Shown here: positions 38,700 through 47,228 of the stretch, one piece after another
How positions within the stretch are numbered: position 1 is the first letter of the stretch
How the letters are laid out: the number at the start of each line of letters is the position of its first letter
Source: Streptomyces goshikiensis
GTDB taxonomy: Bacteria; Actinomycetota; Actinomycetes; Streptomycetales; Streptomycetaceae
Direction of reading: 5' to 3'
DNA length: 64,000 nucleotides
NCBI RefSeq assembly: GCF_014650555.1
Contig: NZ_BMVE01000008.1
Location: 124,001 to 188,000, forward strand
Notes under the pieces: generated by a model
Database searches by the model: none
Seen by the model: the letters and a program-made list of their open reading frames with translations, nothing else
Told to the model about the DNA's origin: nothing
Position numbers and translations under genes: made by a program

Positions 38700-39461
38700 C
38701 TACTCGGAATCCTCGGGCTCTTCGTCATTCGACACGGCATCCGCCTGAGCCGCCGCCGGAACATCCGCCTCCAGCAACCGCGCCAGCTGCCGCCCACGGA
38801 TCCGCTTGAACTTCCGCTGCTGCGCCCGCGTCCGGTCCAGCACCGCGACCTCCAGCCGCTCCGCCGGAATCGCCTTGTCCGCACCGTTCGCCTGGCTCGA
38901 CAGCGCCTGCACCGCCAGCTTCAGCGCCTCGGACAGGGTCATCCCGTCCTGGTGCCGCTGATCAAGGAACGTACTGATCTGCTCCGCGTTCCCGCCCACC
39001 GCGACCGAGCCGTGCTCGTCCACGATCGAACCGTCGTGCGGCAGCCGGTAGATCTGGTCACCCGCGGCGGTCGTACCGACCTCCGCCACCACCAGCTCCA
39101 CCTCGTACGGCTTCTCGCCCGCGCTGGAGAAGATCGTGCCCAGCGTCTGCGCGTACACGTTCGCCAGCCCACGGGCCGTCACATCGTCACGGTCGTAGGT
39201 GTATCCGCGCAGATCCGCGTAGCGCACACCACCGATCCGCAGGTTCTCGTACTCGTTGTACTTGCCGGCGGCCGCGAAGCCGATCCGGTCGTAGATCTCG
39301 CTGAACTTGTGCAGGGCGCGGGACGGGTTCTCGCCGACGAACACGATGCCGTCGGCATACTGCAGCACGACAAGGCTGCGACCGCGGGCGATGCCCTTCC
39401 GGGCGTATTCCGCCCGGTCGGCCATGGCCTGCTGGGGTGAGACGTAGAACGGAGTCGACAC
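38700..39461 (-). CDS. prcA: 20S proteasome alpha subunit
   Basis: The 253-residue protein has the alpha-subunit N-terminus MSTPFYVSPQQAMADRAEYARK that forms the gate, then GRSLVVLQYADGIVFVGENPSR. PrcA heptamers flank the beta rings and dock the ATPase. The acidic C-tail (SNDEEPEDSE) is typical for streptomycetes. It follows prcB by 45 bases. Confidence 0.97.
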   Translation of the reverse strand: MSTPFYVSPQQAMADRAEYARKGIARGRSLVVLQYADGIVFVGENPSRALHKFSEIYDRIGFAAAGKYNEYENLRIGGVRYADLRGYTYDRDDVTARGLANVYAQTLGTIFSSAGEKPYEVELVVAEVGTTAAGDQIYRLPHDGSIVDEHGSVAVGGNAEQISTFLDQRHQDGMTLSEALKLAVQALSSQANGADKAIPAERLEVAVLDRTRAQQRKFKRIRGRQLARLLEADVPAAAQADAVSNDEEPEDSE

Positions 39462-39506
39462 CGGCTGTCCGTCCCTTTCTTCTGGGGCCTACAGGGCGAC
39501 GGATGG

Positions 39507-40346
39507 TCAGAGCAGGGCGGCGCGCGGGCCGTCCGGCTGCTCCAGGCGACGGTTGGTGACCGTCCGGGCGAGCTCCTGCGACTCCTCGTCGCTGAGCCTG
39601 CGGAATCCCTCGTCCGTAATGACGGTGACGATCGGGTAGATGTGGCGGTAGAGGTCCGGGCCACCGGTCGCCGAGTCGTCGTCGGCCGCGTCGTACAGCG
39701 CCTGCACGACCAGGGTGGTGGCCTGCTCCTCCGTCAGGTCGGGACGGTAGAGCTTCTTCATGGAGCCGCGCGCGAAGATCGAGCCGGAACCGGTGGCGGC
39801 GAAGCCGTGCTCCTCGGAGCGGCCGCCGGTCACGTCGTAGGAGAAGATCCGGCCCTTCTCCTTGCCCTCGTCCCAGCCGGCGAACAGCGGCACGACCGCC
39901 AGCCCCTGCATCGCCATCCCGAGATTGCTCCGGATCATGGTGGACAGCCGGTTCGCCTTGCCCTCCAGGCTCAGCGTCGCCCCCTCCACCTTCTCGAAGT
40001 GCTCCAGCTCCAGCTGGAACAGCTTCACCATCTCCACGGCCAGGCCGGCCGTACCGGCGATTCCCACCGCGGAGTACTCGTCGGCGGGGAACACCTTCTC
40101 GATGTCCCGCTGCGCGATCATGTTCCCCATGGTCGCCCGCCGGTCACCGGCGAGCACGACCCCGCCGGGGAAGGTGGTGGCGACGATGGTCGTCCCGTGC
40201 GGCGCCTCGATGACACCCTCGGGCAGCTTCCGGTTCCCCGGCAGTAGCTCGGGCGAGTGCGCCCCGAGGAAGTCCATGAAGGACGAGGACCCCGGCGTCA
40301 GGAAGGCTGCCGGTAGACGCCCTGTGCCACGATTGTTGGCTTCCAC
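39507..40346 (-). CDS. prcB: 20S proteasome beta subunit
   Basis: A 279-residue precursor. The propeptide of 51 residues ends at HG and exposes Thr52 in GTTIVATTFPGGVVLAGDRRAT, the active-site nucleophile. Lys and Asp residues of the mature enzyme (AGDRR) are present. The GTG at 40344-40346 has the site GGAGGG upstream. The first 49 bases lie inside the end of the endonuclease VII gene, so translation of the two may be coupled. Confidence 0.97.
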   Translation of the reverse strand: MEANNRGTGRLPAAFLTPGSSSFMDFLGAHSPELLPGNRKLPEGVIEAPHGTTIVATTFPGGVVLAGDRRATMGNMIAQRDIEKVFPADEYSAVGIAGTAGLAVEMVKLFQLELEHFEKVEGATLSLEGKANRLSTMIRSNLGMAMQGLAVVPLFAGWDEGKEKGRIFSYDVTGGRSEEHGFAATGSGSIFARGSMKKLYRPDLTEEQATTLVVQALYDAADDDSATGGPDLYRHIYPIVTVITDEGFRRLSDEESQELARTVTNRRLEQPDGPRAALL

Positions 40347-40885
40347 GCGTGTCCCTCCAGGTATGAGATGGCCCGACGCAGAGTGTCGGGATCGTCTCCC
40401 AACTTGCCGATGGCCGAGTTGCAGTTGAAGCACAGTACGCCTCGGACCATACCCGTCTCGTGGCAATGATCCACATGCACGGCCGGAGCCTTCAGGCAGA
40501 TACAACAAAGCCCGCCCTGAGCTGCAATCATTTCGTCCCGCTCAGCTTCTGTCATGCCGTACGCGCGCTTGAGATGTCCCACCCGGCTTTCGATGGCCCG
40601 GCACGCCTTGCAGCATGTCGACAAGCCGTCCGACGCCGTCTTGTTCCGATCCCATTCGGTGTGAGGTTTAATCTCCCCGCACCGCCGGCAGTACTTGTGC
40701 CCTGCGGGGGCTTCGACACGGGGACGCACATTCTTCCCCTTGGCTTTCTGGCGCTGCTGGTGATATTCGGCTGCGCACGGCCTGCAGTAGCACTGCAGGC
40801 CGTCACGCATGGCCTTGTTTGAGGCGAACGCCTCAAGCGGCTTGAGTAAGCCACATCGCGGACACTGCTTCTCCGCCCCCGACAC
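40298..40885 (-). CDS. Endonuclease VII-domain protein embedded in the proteasome operon
   Basis: A 195-residue protein with two zinc-ribbon repeats (Cys8/11/34/37 and Cys66/69/92/95) and a C-terminal HNH nuclease of the recombination endonuclease VII family. It has Cys127/130, the metal motif VDHCHETG with Asp139/His140/His142, and LCFNCNSAIG with Cys152/155. It cuts or binds branched DNA in phage T4; the role here is unknown. The gene is visibly poorer in GC than its neighbours. Leu13 is encoded by TTA (40847-40849), which makes it dependent on the bldA tRNA. It lies 43 bases after pup and overlaps prcB by 49 bases. GTG start. Confidence 0.88.
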   Translation of the reverse strand: MSGAEKQCPRCGLLKPLEAFASNKAMRDGLQCYCRPCAAEYHQQRQKAKGKNVRPRVEAPAGHKYCRRCGEIKPHTEWDRNKTASDGLSTCCKACRAIESRVGHLKRAYGMTEAERDEMIAAQGGLCCICLKAPAVHVDHCHETGMVRGVLCFNCNSAIGKLGDDPDTLRRAISYLEGHAWKPTIVAQGVYRQPS

Positions 40886-40928
40886 TCACCCTCCCCAGCG
40901 AGCTATCACCTTCGATTCGAAGGCAGAA

Positions 40929-41141
40929 TCACTCGCCACCCTTCTGAACGAAGGAGCGCACGAAATCCTCGGCGTTTTCCTCGAGCACATCATCGATTTC
41001 ATCGAGGACGGAGTCGACGTCGTCGGAGAGCTTTTCCTGTCGTTCCTTGAGGTCGGAGCTCGCCTCGGCGGTCGTCTCCTCGACCTCCTCGGTCGAGCGC
41101 GTCGCCTTCTGCTGTCCGCCGCCGGTGTCCTTGGTCGCCAT
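40929..41141 (-). CDS. pup: Prokaryotic ubiquitin-like protein Pup
   Basis: Pup is the small disordered tag that is attached to lysines by PafA and recruits targets to the proteasomal ATPase. The 70-residue protein has ERQEKLSDDVDSVLDEIDDV, the helix-forming ATPase-binding part, and ends in FVQKGGE. The final residue is Glu, not Gln, so it needs no deamidation by Dop before ligation. The ATG at 41139-41141 gives the standard N-terminus MATKDTGGGQQ. Confidence 0.97.
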   Translation of the reverse strand: MATKDTGGGQQKATRSTEEVEETTAEASSDLKERQEKLSDDVDSVLDEIDDVLEENAEDFVRSFVQKGGE

Positions 41142-41218
41142 GTCTACCTCACCCCGCTCGGTTCGCACGCTCATGTCGAGAGACCCCGGGTTCGGGATCT
41201 CCCAAGATCAGACCCTAC

Positions 41219-41321
41219 GCCGGACCCTACAAGGAGGGTCCGGCATTCGTCCCCGCACTTTCACAACGCGGGTGTCTTCATGATTCCCGGACCGGGGCCT
41301 TTTCAGCCCCCGCCCGGGATT
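41219..41321 (-). terminator. Two hairpins between dop and pup
   Basis: The 190-base gap holds GCCGGACCCT-ACAAGG-AGGGTCCGGC (41219-41244), a perfect 10-bp stem. It also holds a second, interrupted hairpin with TCCCGG/CCGGGA arms at about 41283-41321, directly after the dop stop. They suggest that dop transcription ends before pup and that pup-endonuclease-prcB-prcA has its own promoter. Confidence 0.65.
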
Positions 41322-41331
41322 CGGAATGGGC

Positions 41332-42843
41332 TCAGTTTCCGGACAGGACCCGGACCAGGTCCTCCGCCGTGCGGCAGCGGTCCAGGAGCTCCTTCACGTG
41401 GTTGCGGGTGCCCCGCAGCGGCTCCAGCGTCGGCACCCGCTGGAGCGAGTCGCGGCCCGGGAGGTCGAAGATCACCGAGTCCCACGAGGCCGCCGCCACG
41501 TCGTCCGCGTACTGCTCCAGGCACCGGCCCCGGAAGTACGCCCTTGTGTCCTCCGGAGGCTTGCTCACGGCCCGCTCGACCGCCGCCTCGTCCACCAGCC
41601 GCTTCATCTTGCCGCGGGCCACCAGACGGTTGTACAGCCCCTTCTCGGGCCGTACGTCCGCGTACTGGAGGTCGACCAGGTGCAGCCGCGCCGCGTCCCA
41701 GTCCAGGCCGTCCCGCCGGCGGTAGCCCTCCAGGATCTCCCGCTTCGCGATCCAGTCCAGCTCCCCCGAAAGGCTCATCGGGTCGCTCTCCAGCCGGCCC
41801 AGCACGTCCTCCCACCGGGCGAGGACGTCCTTGGTCTGGTCGTCCGCGTCGGCCCCGAAGCGCTCGTCCACGTACTTCCTGGCCAGCTCGAAGTACTCCA
41901 TCTGGAGTTGTACGGCGGTCAGCGTGCGACCGCTGCGGAGCGTGATCAGGTGGTGCAGGTCGGGGTCGTGGGAGACCTGGTGCAGGGTGCGCACCGGCTG
42001 GTCCACGGCGAGGTCCACGCTGATGAACTGGTCTTCGATCATGGAGAGGACCAGCGCCGTCGTGCCGAGCTTCAGGTACGTCGAGATCTCGGAGAGGTTG
42101 GCGTCGCCGATGATCACGTGGAGCCGGCGGTACTTCTCGGCGTCGGAGTGGGGTTCGTCGCGGGTGTTGATGATGGGGCGCTTGAGGGTGGTCTCCAGGC
42201 CGACCTCGACCTCGAAGTAGTCGGCGCGCTGGCTGATCTGGAAGCCGTGCTCGCGTCCGTCCTGTCCGATGCCGATGCGGCCCGCTCCGGTGACGACCTG
42301 GCGCGAGACGAAGAAGGGGGTCAGGTGGCGCACGATCTCCGAGAAGGGGGTTTCCCGCTTCATCAGGTAGTTCTCGTGCGTGCCGTAGGAGGCGCCCTTG
42401 TTGTCGGTGTTGTTCTTGTAGAGGTGGATCGGCTGGGCGCCGGGCAGCTGGGCGGCGCGGACGGCCGCCTCGGCCATGATCCGTTCGCCGGCCTTGTCCC
42501 AGAGCACGGCGTCGAGCGGATTGGTGATCTCCGGCGAGCTGTACTCGGGGTGCGCGTGGTCGACGTAGAGCCGTGCGCCGTTGGTGAGGATGACGTTGGC
42601 GAGGCCGATGTCCTCGTCGGTGAGCTGGCTGTTGTCGGCGGCCTCGCGGGCGAGGTCGAAGCCGCGGGCGTCCCGCAGCGGATTCTCCTCCTCGAAGTCC
42701 CAGCGGGCGCGTCGCGCCCGGTGCATCGCCGCCGCGTAGGCGTTGACGATCTGGGACGAGGTGAGCATGGCATTGGCGTTCGGGTGCCCGGGGACGGAGA
42801 TCCCGTACTCCGTCTCGATCCCCATTACTCGCCGTACGGTCAT
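41332..42843 (-). CDS. dop: Depupylase Dop
   Basis: Dop removes Pup from substrates and, where Pup ends in Gln, deamidates it. The 503-residue PafA paralogue shows RRVMGIETEYGISVPG (Glu10), the catalytic Asp95 in RLYVDHAHPEYSSPE, and NNTDNKGASYGTHENYL. The Dop loop region follows VDHAH-type motifs and is longer than in PafA. The ATG at 42841-42843 has AAGGAGG upstream. As Pup here ends in Glu, only the depupylase activity seems needed. Confidence 0.97.
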   Translation of the reverse strand: MTVRRVMGIETEYGISVPGHPNANAMLTSSQIVNAYAAAMHRARRARWDFEEENPLRDARGFDLAREAADNSQLTDEDIGLANVILTNGARLYVDHAHPEYSSPEITNPLDAVLWDKAGERIMAEAAVRAAQLPGAQPIHLYKNNTDNKGASYGTHENYLMKRETPFSEIVRHLTPFFVSRQVVTGAGRIGIGQDGREHGFQISQRADYFEVEVGLETTLKRPIINTRDEPHSDAEKYRRLHVIIGDANLSEISTYLKLGTTALVLSMIEDQFISVDLAVDQPVRTLHQVSHDPDLHHLITLRSGRTLTAVQLQMEYFELARKYVDERFGADADDQTKDVLARWEDVLGRLESDPMSLSGELDWIAKREILEGYRRRDGLDWDAARLHLVDLQYADVRPEKGLYNRLVARGKMKRLVDEAAVERAVSKPPEDTRAYFRGRCLEQYADDVAAASWDSVIFDLPGRDSLQRVPTLEPLRGTRNHVKELLDRCRTAEDLVRVLSGN

Positions 42844-42991
42844 GCGGCCCTCCTTGCCCGGCGGCGCTCCCGTTCGGGAGCGGCGCTCAAGTACCGCTGG
42901 TGCTCCGGTGCGTGCTGTGCGGTGCCCGTCCCCGCACTGCGCGACCGGCGGTACGGAAGAGCCTAGAACCACTCCGCGCTGGTGGGGAGAT

Positions 42992-43030
42992 CATTTCAGT
43001 CATTGACTTTTCCCGTCTCCGGCTGAAATG
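42992..43030. promoter_or_regulatory. Nested palindromes upstream of dop
   Basis: CATTTCAG (42992-42999) and CTGAAATG (43023-43030) form a perfect eight-base inverted repeat 23 bases apart. Within it AGTCA-T-TGACT (42998-43008) is a second perfect palindrome. Located about 150 bases before the dop ATG and just after the ATPase gene, this AT-richer stretch may hold the dop promoter and an operator. Confidence 0.45.
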
Positions 43031-43047
43031 CGGTCGGTAAAGCAGTC

Positions 43048-43080
43048 GGCTGCGGGTGCCCTGTGAGGGCATCCGCAGCC
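43048..43080 (-). terminator. Terminator after the proteasomal ATPase gene
   Basis: GGCTGCGG and CCGCAGCC arms extend, with one mismatch, through TGCCCT/AGGGCA to a 15-bp stem. On the minus strand it is followed by CTGCTTTACC, just downstream of the arc/mpa stop. Confidence 0.8.
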
Positions 43081-43091
43081 GCCCCGCTTTG

Positions 43092-44858
43092 TCAGAGGTA
43101 CTGACCGGTGTTTGCCACCGTGTCGATGGAGCGTCCGGTGTCTGCGCCTTGCTTTCCGGTGACGAGGGTTCGGATGAATACGATCCGCTCGCCCTTCTTT
43201 CCGGAGATTCGGGCCCAGTCGTCGGGGTTGGTGGTGTTGGGCAGGTCCTCGTTCTCCTTGAACTCGTCCACGCAAGCCTGGAGGAGGTGGGAGACGCGCA
43301 GGCCCTTCTGGTTGTGTTCGAGGAAGGCCTTGATGGCCATCTTCTTGGCACGGTCGACGATGTTCTGGATCATCGCGCCCGAGTTGAAGTCCTTGAAGTA
43401 GAGGACTTCCTTGTCGCCGTTGGCGTACGTGACCTCGAGGAAGCGGTTTTCCTCGGTTTCGGCGTACATCTGCTCGACGACCGTCTGGATCATGCTGTGG
43501 ACGGTGCCGGCCGTGGAGCCCTGGTGTTCGGACAGGTCGTCCGAGTGGAGGGGCAGCGAGGCCTTGAGGTACTTGGCGAAGATGTCCTTCGCCGCCTCGG
43601 CGTCCGGGCGCTCGATCTTGATCTTCACGTCGAGCCGGCCGGGGCGCAGGATGGCCGGGTCGATCATGTCCTCGCGGTTGGAGGCGCCGATGACGATGAC
43701 GTTCTCCAGGCCTTCCACGCCGTCGATCTCGGCGAGCAGCTGGGGGACGATGGTGTTCTCCACGTCCGAGCTGACTCCGGATCCGCGGGTGCGGAAGAGG
43801 GATTCCATCTCGTCGAAGAAGACGATGACGGGGGTGCCCTCGCTGGCCTTCTCCCGGGCGCGCTGGAAGACGAGGCGGATGTGGCGCTCGGTCTCGCCGA
43901 CGTACTTGTTGAGGAGTTCGGGGCCCTTGATGTTCAGGAAGTAGGACTTCCCGGCGGGCTGGCCGGTGACCTCGGCGACCTTCTTGGCAAGGGAGTTGGC
44001 GACGGCCTTGGCGATGAGCGTCTTGCCGCATCCGGGCGGGCCGTAGAGCAGGATGCCCTTCGGGGGCCGCAGTTCGTGTTCCTTGAAGAGGTCGGGGTAG
44101 AGGTAGGGGAGCTCGACGGCGTCGCGGATCAGCTCGATCTGGTCGCCCAGGCCGCCGATCTTGTCGTAGTCGATGTCCGGGACCTCTTCGAGGACGAGTT
44201 CCTCGACCTCGCTCTTGGGGACCACTTCGTAGACGTAGCCGGAGCGGGGTTCGAGCAGCAGGGCGTCGCCGGGGCGGATGGTGATGTCCAGGAGCGGCTC
44301 GGCGAGCCTCACCACCCTTTCCTCGTCGGTGTGCCCGACGACCAGGGCGCGCTCGCCGTCTTCAAGGATTTCCTTGAGGGTGACGATGTCCCCGGCCCGC
44401 TCGTACTCCATGGCCTCGACCACGTTGAGCGCTTCGTTGAGCATGACCTCCTGGCCGCGCCGGAGGTCTTCCGGCTCGACGCTGGGGCTGACGTTCACGC
44501 GGAGCTTTCGGCCGCCGGTGAAGATGTCGACGGTGCCGTCCTCGTTCGCCTGAAGAAAGACACCGAAACCGGCCGGCGGCTGTGCGAGCCGGTCGACTTC
44601 TTCCTTGAGGGCCACGATCTGGTCGCGGGCCTCACGGAGGGTATTCGCCAGTCGTTCGTTTTGCGCGGAGACGCCGGCCAGATTCGTCTGGAGCTCGACG
44701 ATCCGCTCTTCGAGAATCCTCGTGTGTCGCGGAGAGTCGGCGAGCTTGCGTCGCAGGACGGCGATTTCCTGCTCGAGATAGGCAACCTGGCCAGCGGGGT
44801 CCTCAGACCCTCGCCCGGGCCGGATGCCGCGGTTGATGTCGTCGTCGTGGGCTGCCAC
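43092..44858 (-). CDS. arc: Proteasome-associated AAA ATPase (ARC/Mpa)
   Basis: The 588-residue hexameric unfoldase has an N-terminal coiled coil (AYLEQEIAVLRRKLAD and EERIVELQTN) that captures Pup, then OB folds. The AAA domain has Walker A GPPGCGKT (about 273-280), Walker B VIVFFDEMES and arginine-finger region. The C-terminal GQYL carries the penultimate Tyr needed to dock the 20S alpha ring. GTG at 44856-44858 follows GGAGG; a TTG at 44876 in the same frame is possible. Named arc in Rhodococcus and Streptomyces, mpa in mycobacteria. Confidence 0.97.
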   Translation of the reverse strand: MAAHDDDINRGIRPGRGSEDPAGQVAYLEQEIAVLRRKLADSPRHTRILEERIVELQTNLAGVSAQNERLANTLREARDQIVALKEEVDRLAQPPAGFGVFLQANEDGTVDIFTGGRKLRVNVSPSVEPEDLRRGQEVMLNEALNVVEAMEYERAGDIVTLKEILEDGERALVVGHTDEERVVRLAEPLLDITIRPGDALLLEPRSGYVYEVVPKSEVEELVLEEVPDIDYDKIGGLGDQIELIRDAVELPYLYPDLFKEHELRPPKGILLYGPPGCGKTLIAKAVANSLAKKVAEVTGQPAGKSYFLNIKGPELLNKYVGETERHIRLVFQRAREKASEGTPVIVFFDEMESLFRTRGSGVSSDVENTIVPQLLAEIDGVEGLENVIVIGASNREDMIDPAILRPGRLDVKIKIERPDAEAAKDIFAKYLKASLPLHSDDLSEHQGSTAGTVHSMIQTVVEQMYAETEENRFLEVTYANGDKEVLYFKDFNSGAMIQNIVDRAKKMAIKAFLEHNQKGLRVSHLLQACVDEFKENEDLPNTTNPDDWARISGKKGERIVFIRTLVTGKQGADTGRSIDTVANTGQYL

Positions 44859-45122
44859 GGTCCTCACCTCCTCCAAGGGGAGCTGGACGCTTCCTGACCC
44901 TACCTGGGCTGGTGGTGATTGAAACCCCTAGATCACAAAGACGGTAGAGGTGTGTCCGATCTTCACCCTTGCGTACTCCCTCACGCCAAGGAAATACCCA
45001 CCCATCAACATCGGAAAGCAGGCGGTTGTAAGGTCGAACTGTTCAACACCCGTCAGCGCTCGTGCGACTTGCCTTGAGTCGCGGCCGGGACGGGTCACTC
45101 AGCGCAGGGAACGGCAGGAGAT

Positions 45123-45443
45123 ATGACCGTGCAGCAGGAGGCTCCCACGGGCGGCGCCGGTGGGACCGGTGAGCCGCTTGAGGTCTGGATCGACCAGGAC
45201 CTCTGCACCGGGGACGGCATCTGCGTGCAGTACGCCCCGGAGGTGTTCGAGCTGGACATCGATGGTCTGGCCTATGTGAAGAGCCCCGAGGACGAGCTTC
45301 TGGTGGAGGCGGGGGCGACCACTCCGGTTCCTCTGACGCTGCTCCAGGACGTGGTGGACTCCGCCAAGGAATGCCCGGGTGACTGTATTCACGTAAGGCG
45401 CGTTTCGGACAGGGTCGAGGTCTTCGGTCCCGACGCCGAGTAA
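45123..45443 (+). CDS. Ferredoxin
   Basis: A 106-residue ferredoxin. IDQDLCTGDGICVQYAPEVF and KECPGDCIHV give the Cys pattern of single-cluster (3Fe-4S or 4Fe-4S) ferredoxins of the streptomycete P450 type, with Asp/Gly replacing one Cys. It donates electrons, for example to cytochromes P450, but none is nearby. ATG start with CAGGAG. The 264-base region before it holds the palindrome GAAC-T-GTTC at 45036-45044 and the divergent arc promoter. Confidence 0.9.
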   Translation: MTVQQEAPTGGAGGTGEPLEVWIDQDLCTGDGICVQYAPEVFELDIDGLAYVKSPEDELLVEAGATTPVPLTLLQDVVDSAKECPGDCIHVRRVSDRVEVFGPDAE

Positions 45444-45458
45444 TGGCCTTGTGACGCT

Positions 45459-46088
45459 TCAAACCCGTGTGGGGGCCGAGTCCGTCAGCTCCTGGCGGAA
45501 TTTCCCGTCGCTCCAGCGCCACTTGGCGAGGTGTTTCGTGTCGGGGCTGAAGCGCGGTATGTCCGGCGAGGAGTAGCCGAGGAGGCTCGCGGTGACGGCC
45601 CCGTCGCGGACGGTGAGGTCGCTGACGGTCTGTCGCCGGGCGGTGTCGAGGAGGGTGGCGACGACGCGGGGCCGGGCGCCCTCGCCCCGGTCGCGGGTCA
45701 CCACGTAGAGCGCGTGGGGCGGGGTCCCGGAGCCGGCGTCGCAGCGGACGGCGGCGACGGTCTCGGGGCGGCCGTCGCCGTCGAGGTCGCCCTGGGCGGT
45801 GTCGGTGACGATCTGCGGGGCGCCGTTGCAGTCGAGGGGGTACGTGAGCGCCCGCGCGTCGGGGGCGGTGGCCCGGGGGTCCTCGGCGGGATCCGCTGGG
45901 GTGCCCGCGGAGGTCCGGGTGGTTTCCTCGGGTCCGGTGGCGGCGCCGGCGGAGGGCTGGAGGAGGCCCGCGGCGGCTATGACGGCGGCCATGGCGGATG
46001 CGGTGGCGAGCCAGTGGACGGCGCGGGTGTGGTGGTGCGCCAGGGTTTCCAACGTCGGCGCGAGCTCGGCGGCGGGGCTGTGCGGCAC
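45459..46088 (-). CDS. Secreted or membrane-anchored hypothetical protein
   Basis: A 209-residue protein with an N-terminal hydrophobic helix (about 22-40, ATASAMAAVIAAAGLLQPS), a linker, and a domain with GDLDGDGRPETVAAVRCDAG, a calcium-binding FG-GAP-like loop. Two Cys (LDCNG, VRCDA) may pair. The GTG at 46086-46088 has AGGAG upstream. Function unknown; the fold suggests an extracellular domain. Confidence 0.75.
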   Translation of the reverse strand: MPHSPAAELAPTLETLAHHHTRAVHWLATASAMAAVIAAAGLLQPSAGAATGPEETTRTSAGTPADPAEDPRATAPDARALTYPLDCNGAPQIVTDTAQGDLDGDGRPETVAAVRCDAGSGTPPHALYVVTRDRGEGARPRVVATLLDTARRQTVSDLTVRDGAVTASLLGYSSPDIPRFSPDTKHLAKWRWSDGKFRQELTDSAPTRV

Positions 46089-46201
46089 GCGGGGTGTCTC
46101 CTGTGCGAAGGGTGACGGGGAGCCAGCATCGTGCCACACCTCACACGGAGGTGGAACGGCTGGGTCCGGCCTGGGTGCGCGCTGGCCCGGAGGCAACGAA
46201 A

Positions 46202-46251
46202 AGGCGCTGTGGCGCAGTTCCCGGTCGGTCCGGGGAACTGCGCCGCAGCGC
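46202..46251 (-). terminator. Terminator after the TrmI gene
   Basis: A long hairpin with outer AGGCGCTG/CAGCGCCT and inner GGCGCAGTTCC/GGAACTGCGCC arms is followed on the minus strand by TTTTCGTT. It ends the TrmI transcript. Confidence 0.85.
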
Positions 46252-46289
46252 CTGCGTGTTGGTTGCCCGGGTGGGCTCGGCGGGTGGGG

Positions 46290-47210
46290 TCAGCCCCGGT
46301 CGCCGGAGGCGGCGGAGCCGCCGGACTGGCTGCCGGGTCCGTCGTAGTCCTCGCCGTAGGCGCCCTTGGCGGGGCGGCGGCGGCGCATCGGGGGCTCGAC
46401 GCCGTCCGCGAGGCGGCGGGCGGTGACGAGGAAGCCGGTGTGACCGATCATCCGGTGGTCCGGGCGGACGGCCAGGCCCTCGACGTGCCAGTTGCGGATC
46501 ATCGATTCCCAGGGCTGCGGCTCGGCGTAGCAGCCGAACTCGCGGATGGATTCGACGGTGCGGGCGAGCTGGGTGGTGGTGGCCACGTAGCAGCACAGGA
46601 TGCCGCCGGGGACCAGGGCCTTGGAGACGGCCTCCAGGCACTCCCAGGGGGCGAGCATGTCGAGGATCACGCGGTCGACGTCCGTGTCGGACAGGTTGTC
46701 CTGGAGGTCGCCGACGGTCAGCTGCCACGCGGGGTGGGGGCCGCCGAAGTAGCGCTCGACGTTGGCCGTGGCGATCTCGGCGAAGTCCGCGCGGCGCTCG
46801 TAGCTGTGGAGCATGCCCTGGTCGCCGATGGCGCGCAGCAGGAAGCTGCTCAGGGAGCCGGAGCCCACACCTGCTTCCACGACGCGGGCGCCGGGGAAGA
46901 TGTCGGCGAAGGCCAGGATCTGGCCCGCGTCCTTGGGGTAGACCACGGCGGCACCGCGGGGCATGGACAGGACATAGTCGGGGAGCAGGGGACGCAGCGC
47001 GAGGTACGCGACGTTGCCCGTGGTACGGACAACACTGCCCTCGGGAGCACCGATCAGCTCGTCGTGCGGGAAGGAACCCTTGTGGGTGTGGAAATTCTTC
47101 CCGGCTTCGAGCGTGAACGTGTAGTGGCGGCCCTTGGGGTCGGTGAGCTGAACCTGGTCCCCGACCTCGAAGGGCCCGCGTCGGCGGGCGGCACCGGTCG
47201 GTTCGGACAT
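46290..47210 (-). CDS. trmI: tRNA (adenine-N1)-methyltransferase TrmI
   Basis: A 306-residue SAM-dependent enzyme that methylates A58 of tRNA. ARVVEAGVGSGSLSSFLLRA is the SAM motif I. The N-terminal barrel (GDQVQLTDPKGRHYTF) and DRVILDMLAPWECLEAVSKA match actinobacterial TrmI (Rv2118c type). The start ATG is at 47208-47210. It shares the strand with the M50 protease gene and follows it by 18 bases, so the two are co-transcribed. Confidence 0.92.
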   Translation of the reverse strand: MSEPTGAARRRGPFEVGDQVQLTDPKGRHYTFTLEAGKNFHTHKGSFPHDELIGAPEGSVVRTTGNVAYLALRPLLPDYVLSMPRGAAVVYPKDAGQILAFADIFPGARVVEAGVGSGSLSSFLLRAIGDQGMLHSYERRADFAEIATANVERYFGGPHPAWQLTVGDLQDNLSDTDVDRVILDMLAPWECLEAVSKALVPGGILCCYVATTTQLARTVESIREFGCYAEPQPWESMIRNWHVEGLAVRPDHRMIGHTGFLVTARRLADGVEPPMRRRRPAKGAYGEDYDGPGSQSGGSAASGDRG

Positions 47211-47228
47211 GTGACCAGTGTATTGGCT

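Noticed and set aside
40298..40885. Endonuclease VII gene as a homing endonuclease or intron
   Set aside because: No interrupted gene, intron boundary or inserted target is visible; the flanking pup and prcB genes are intact.
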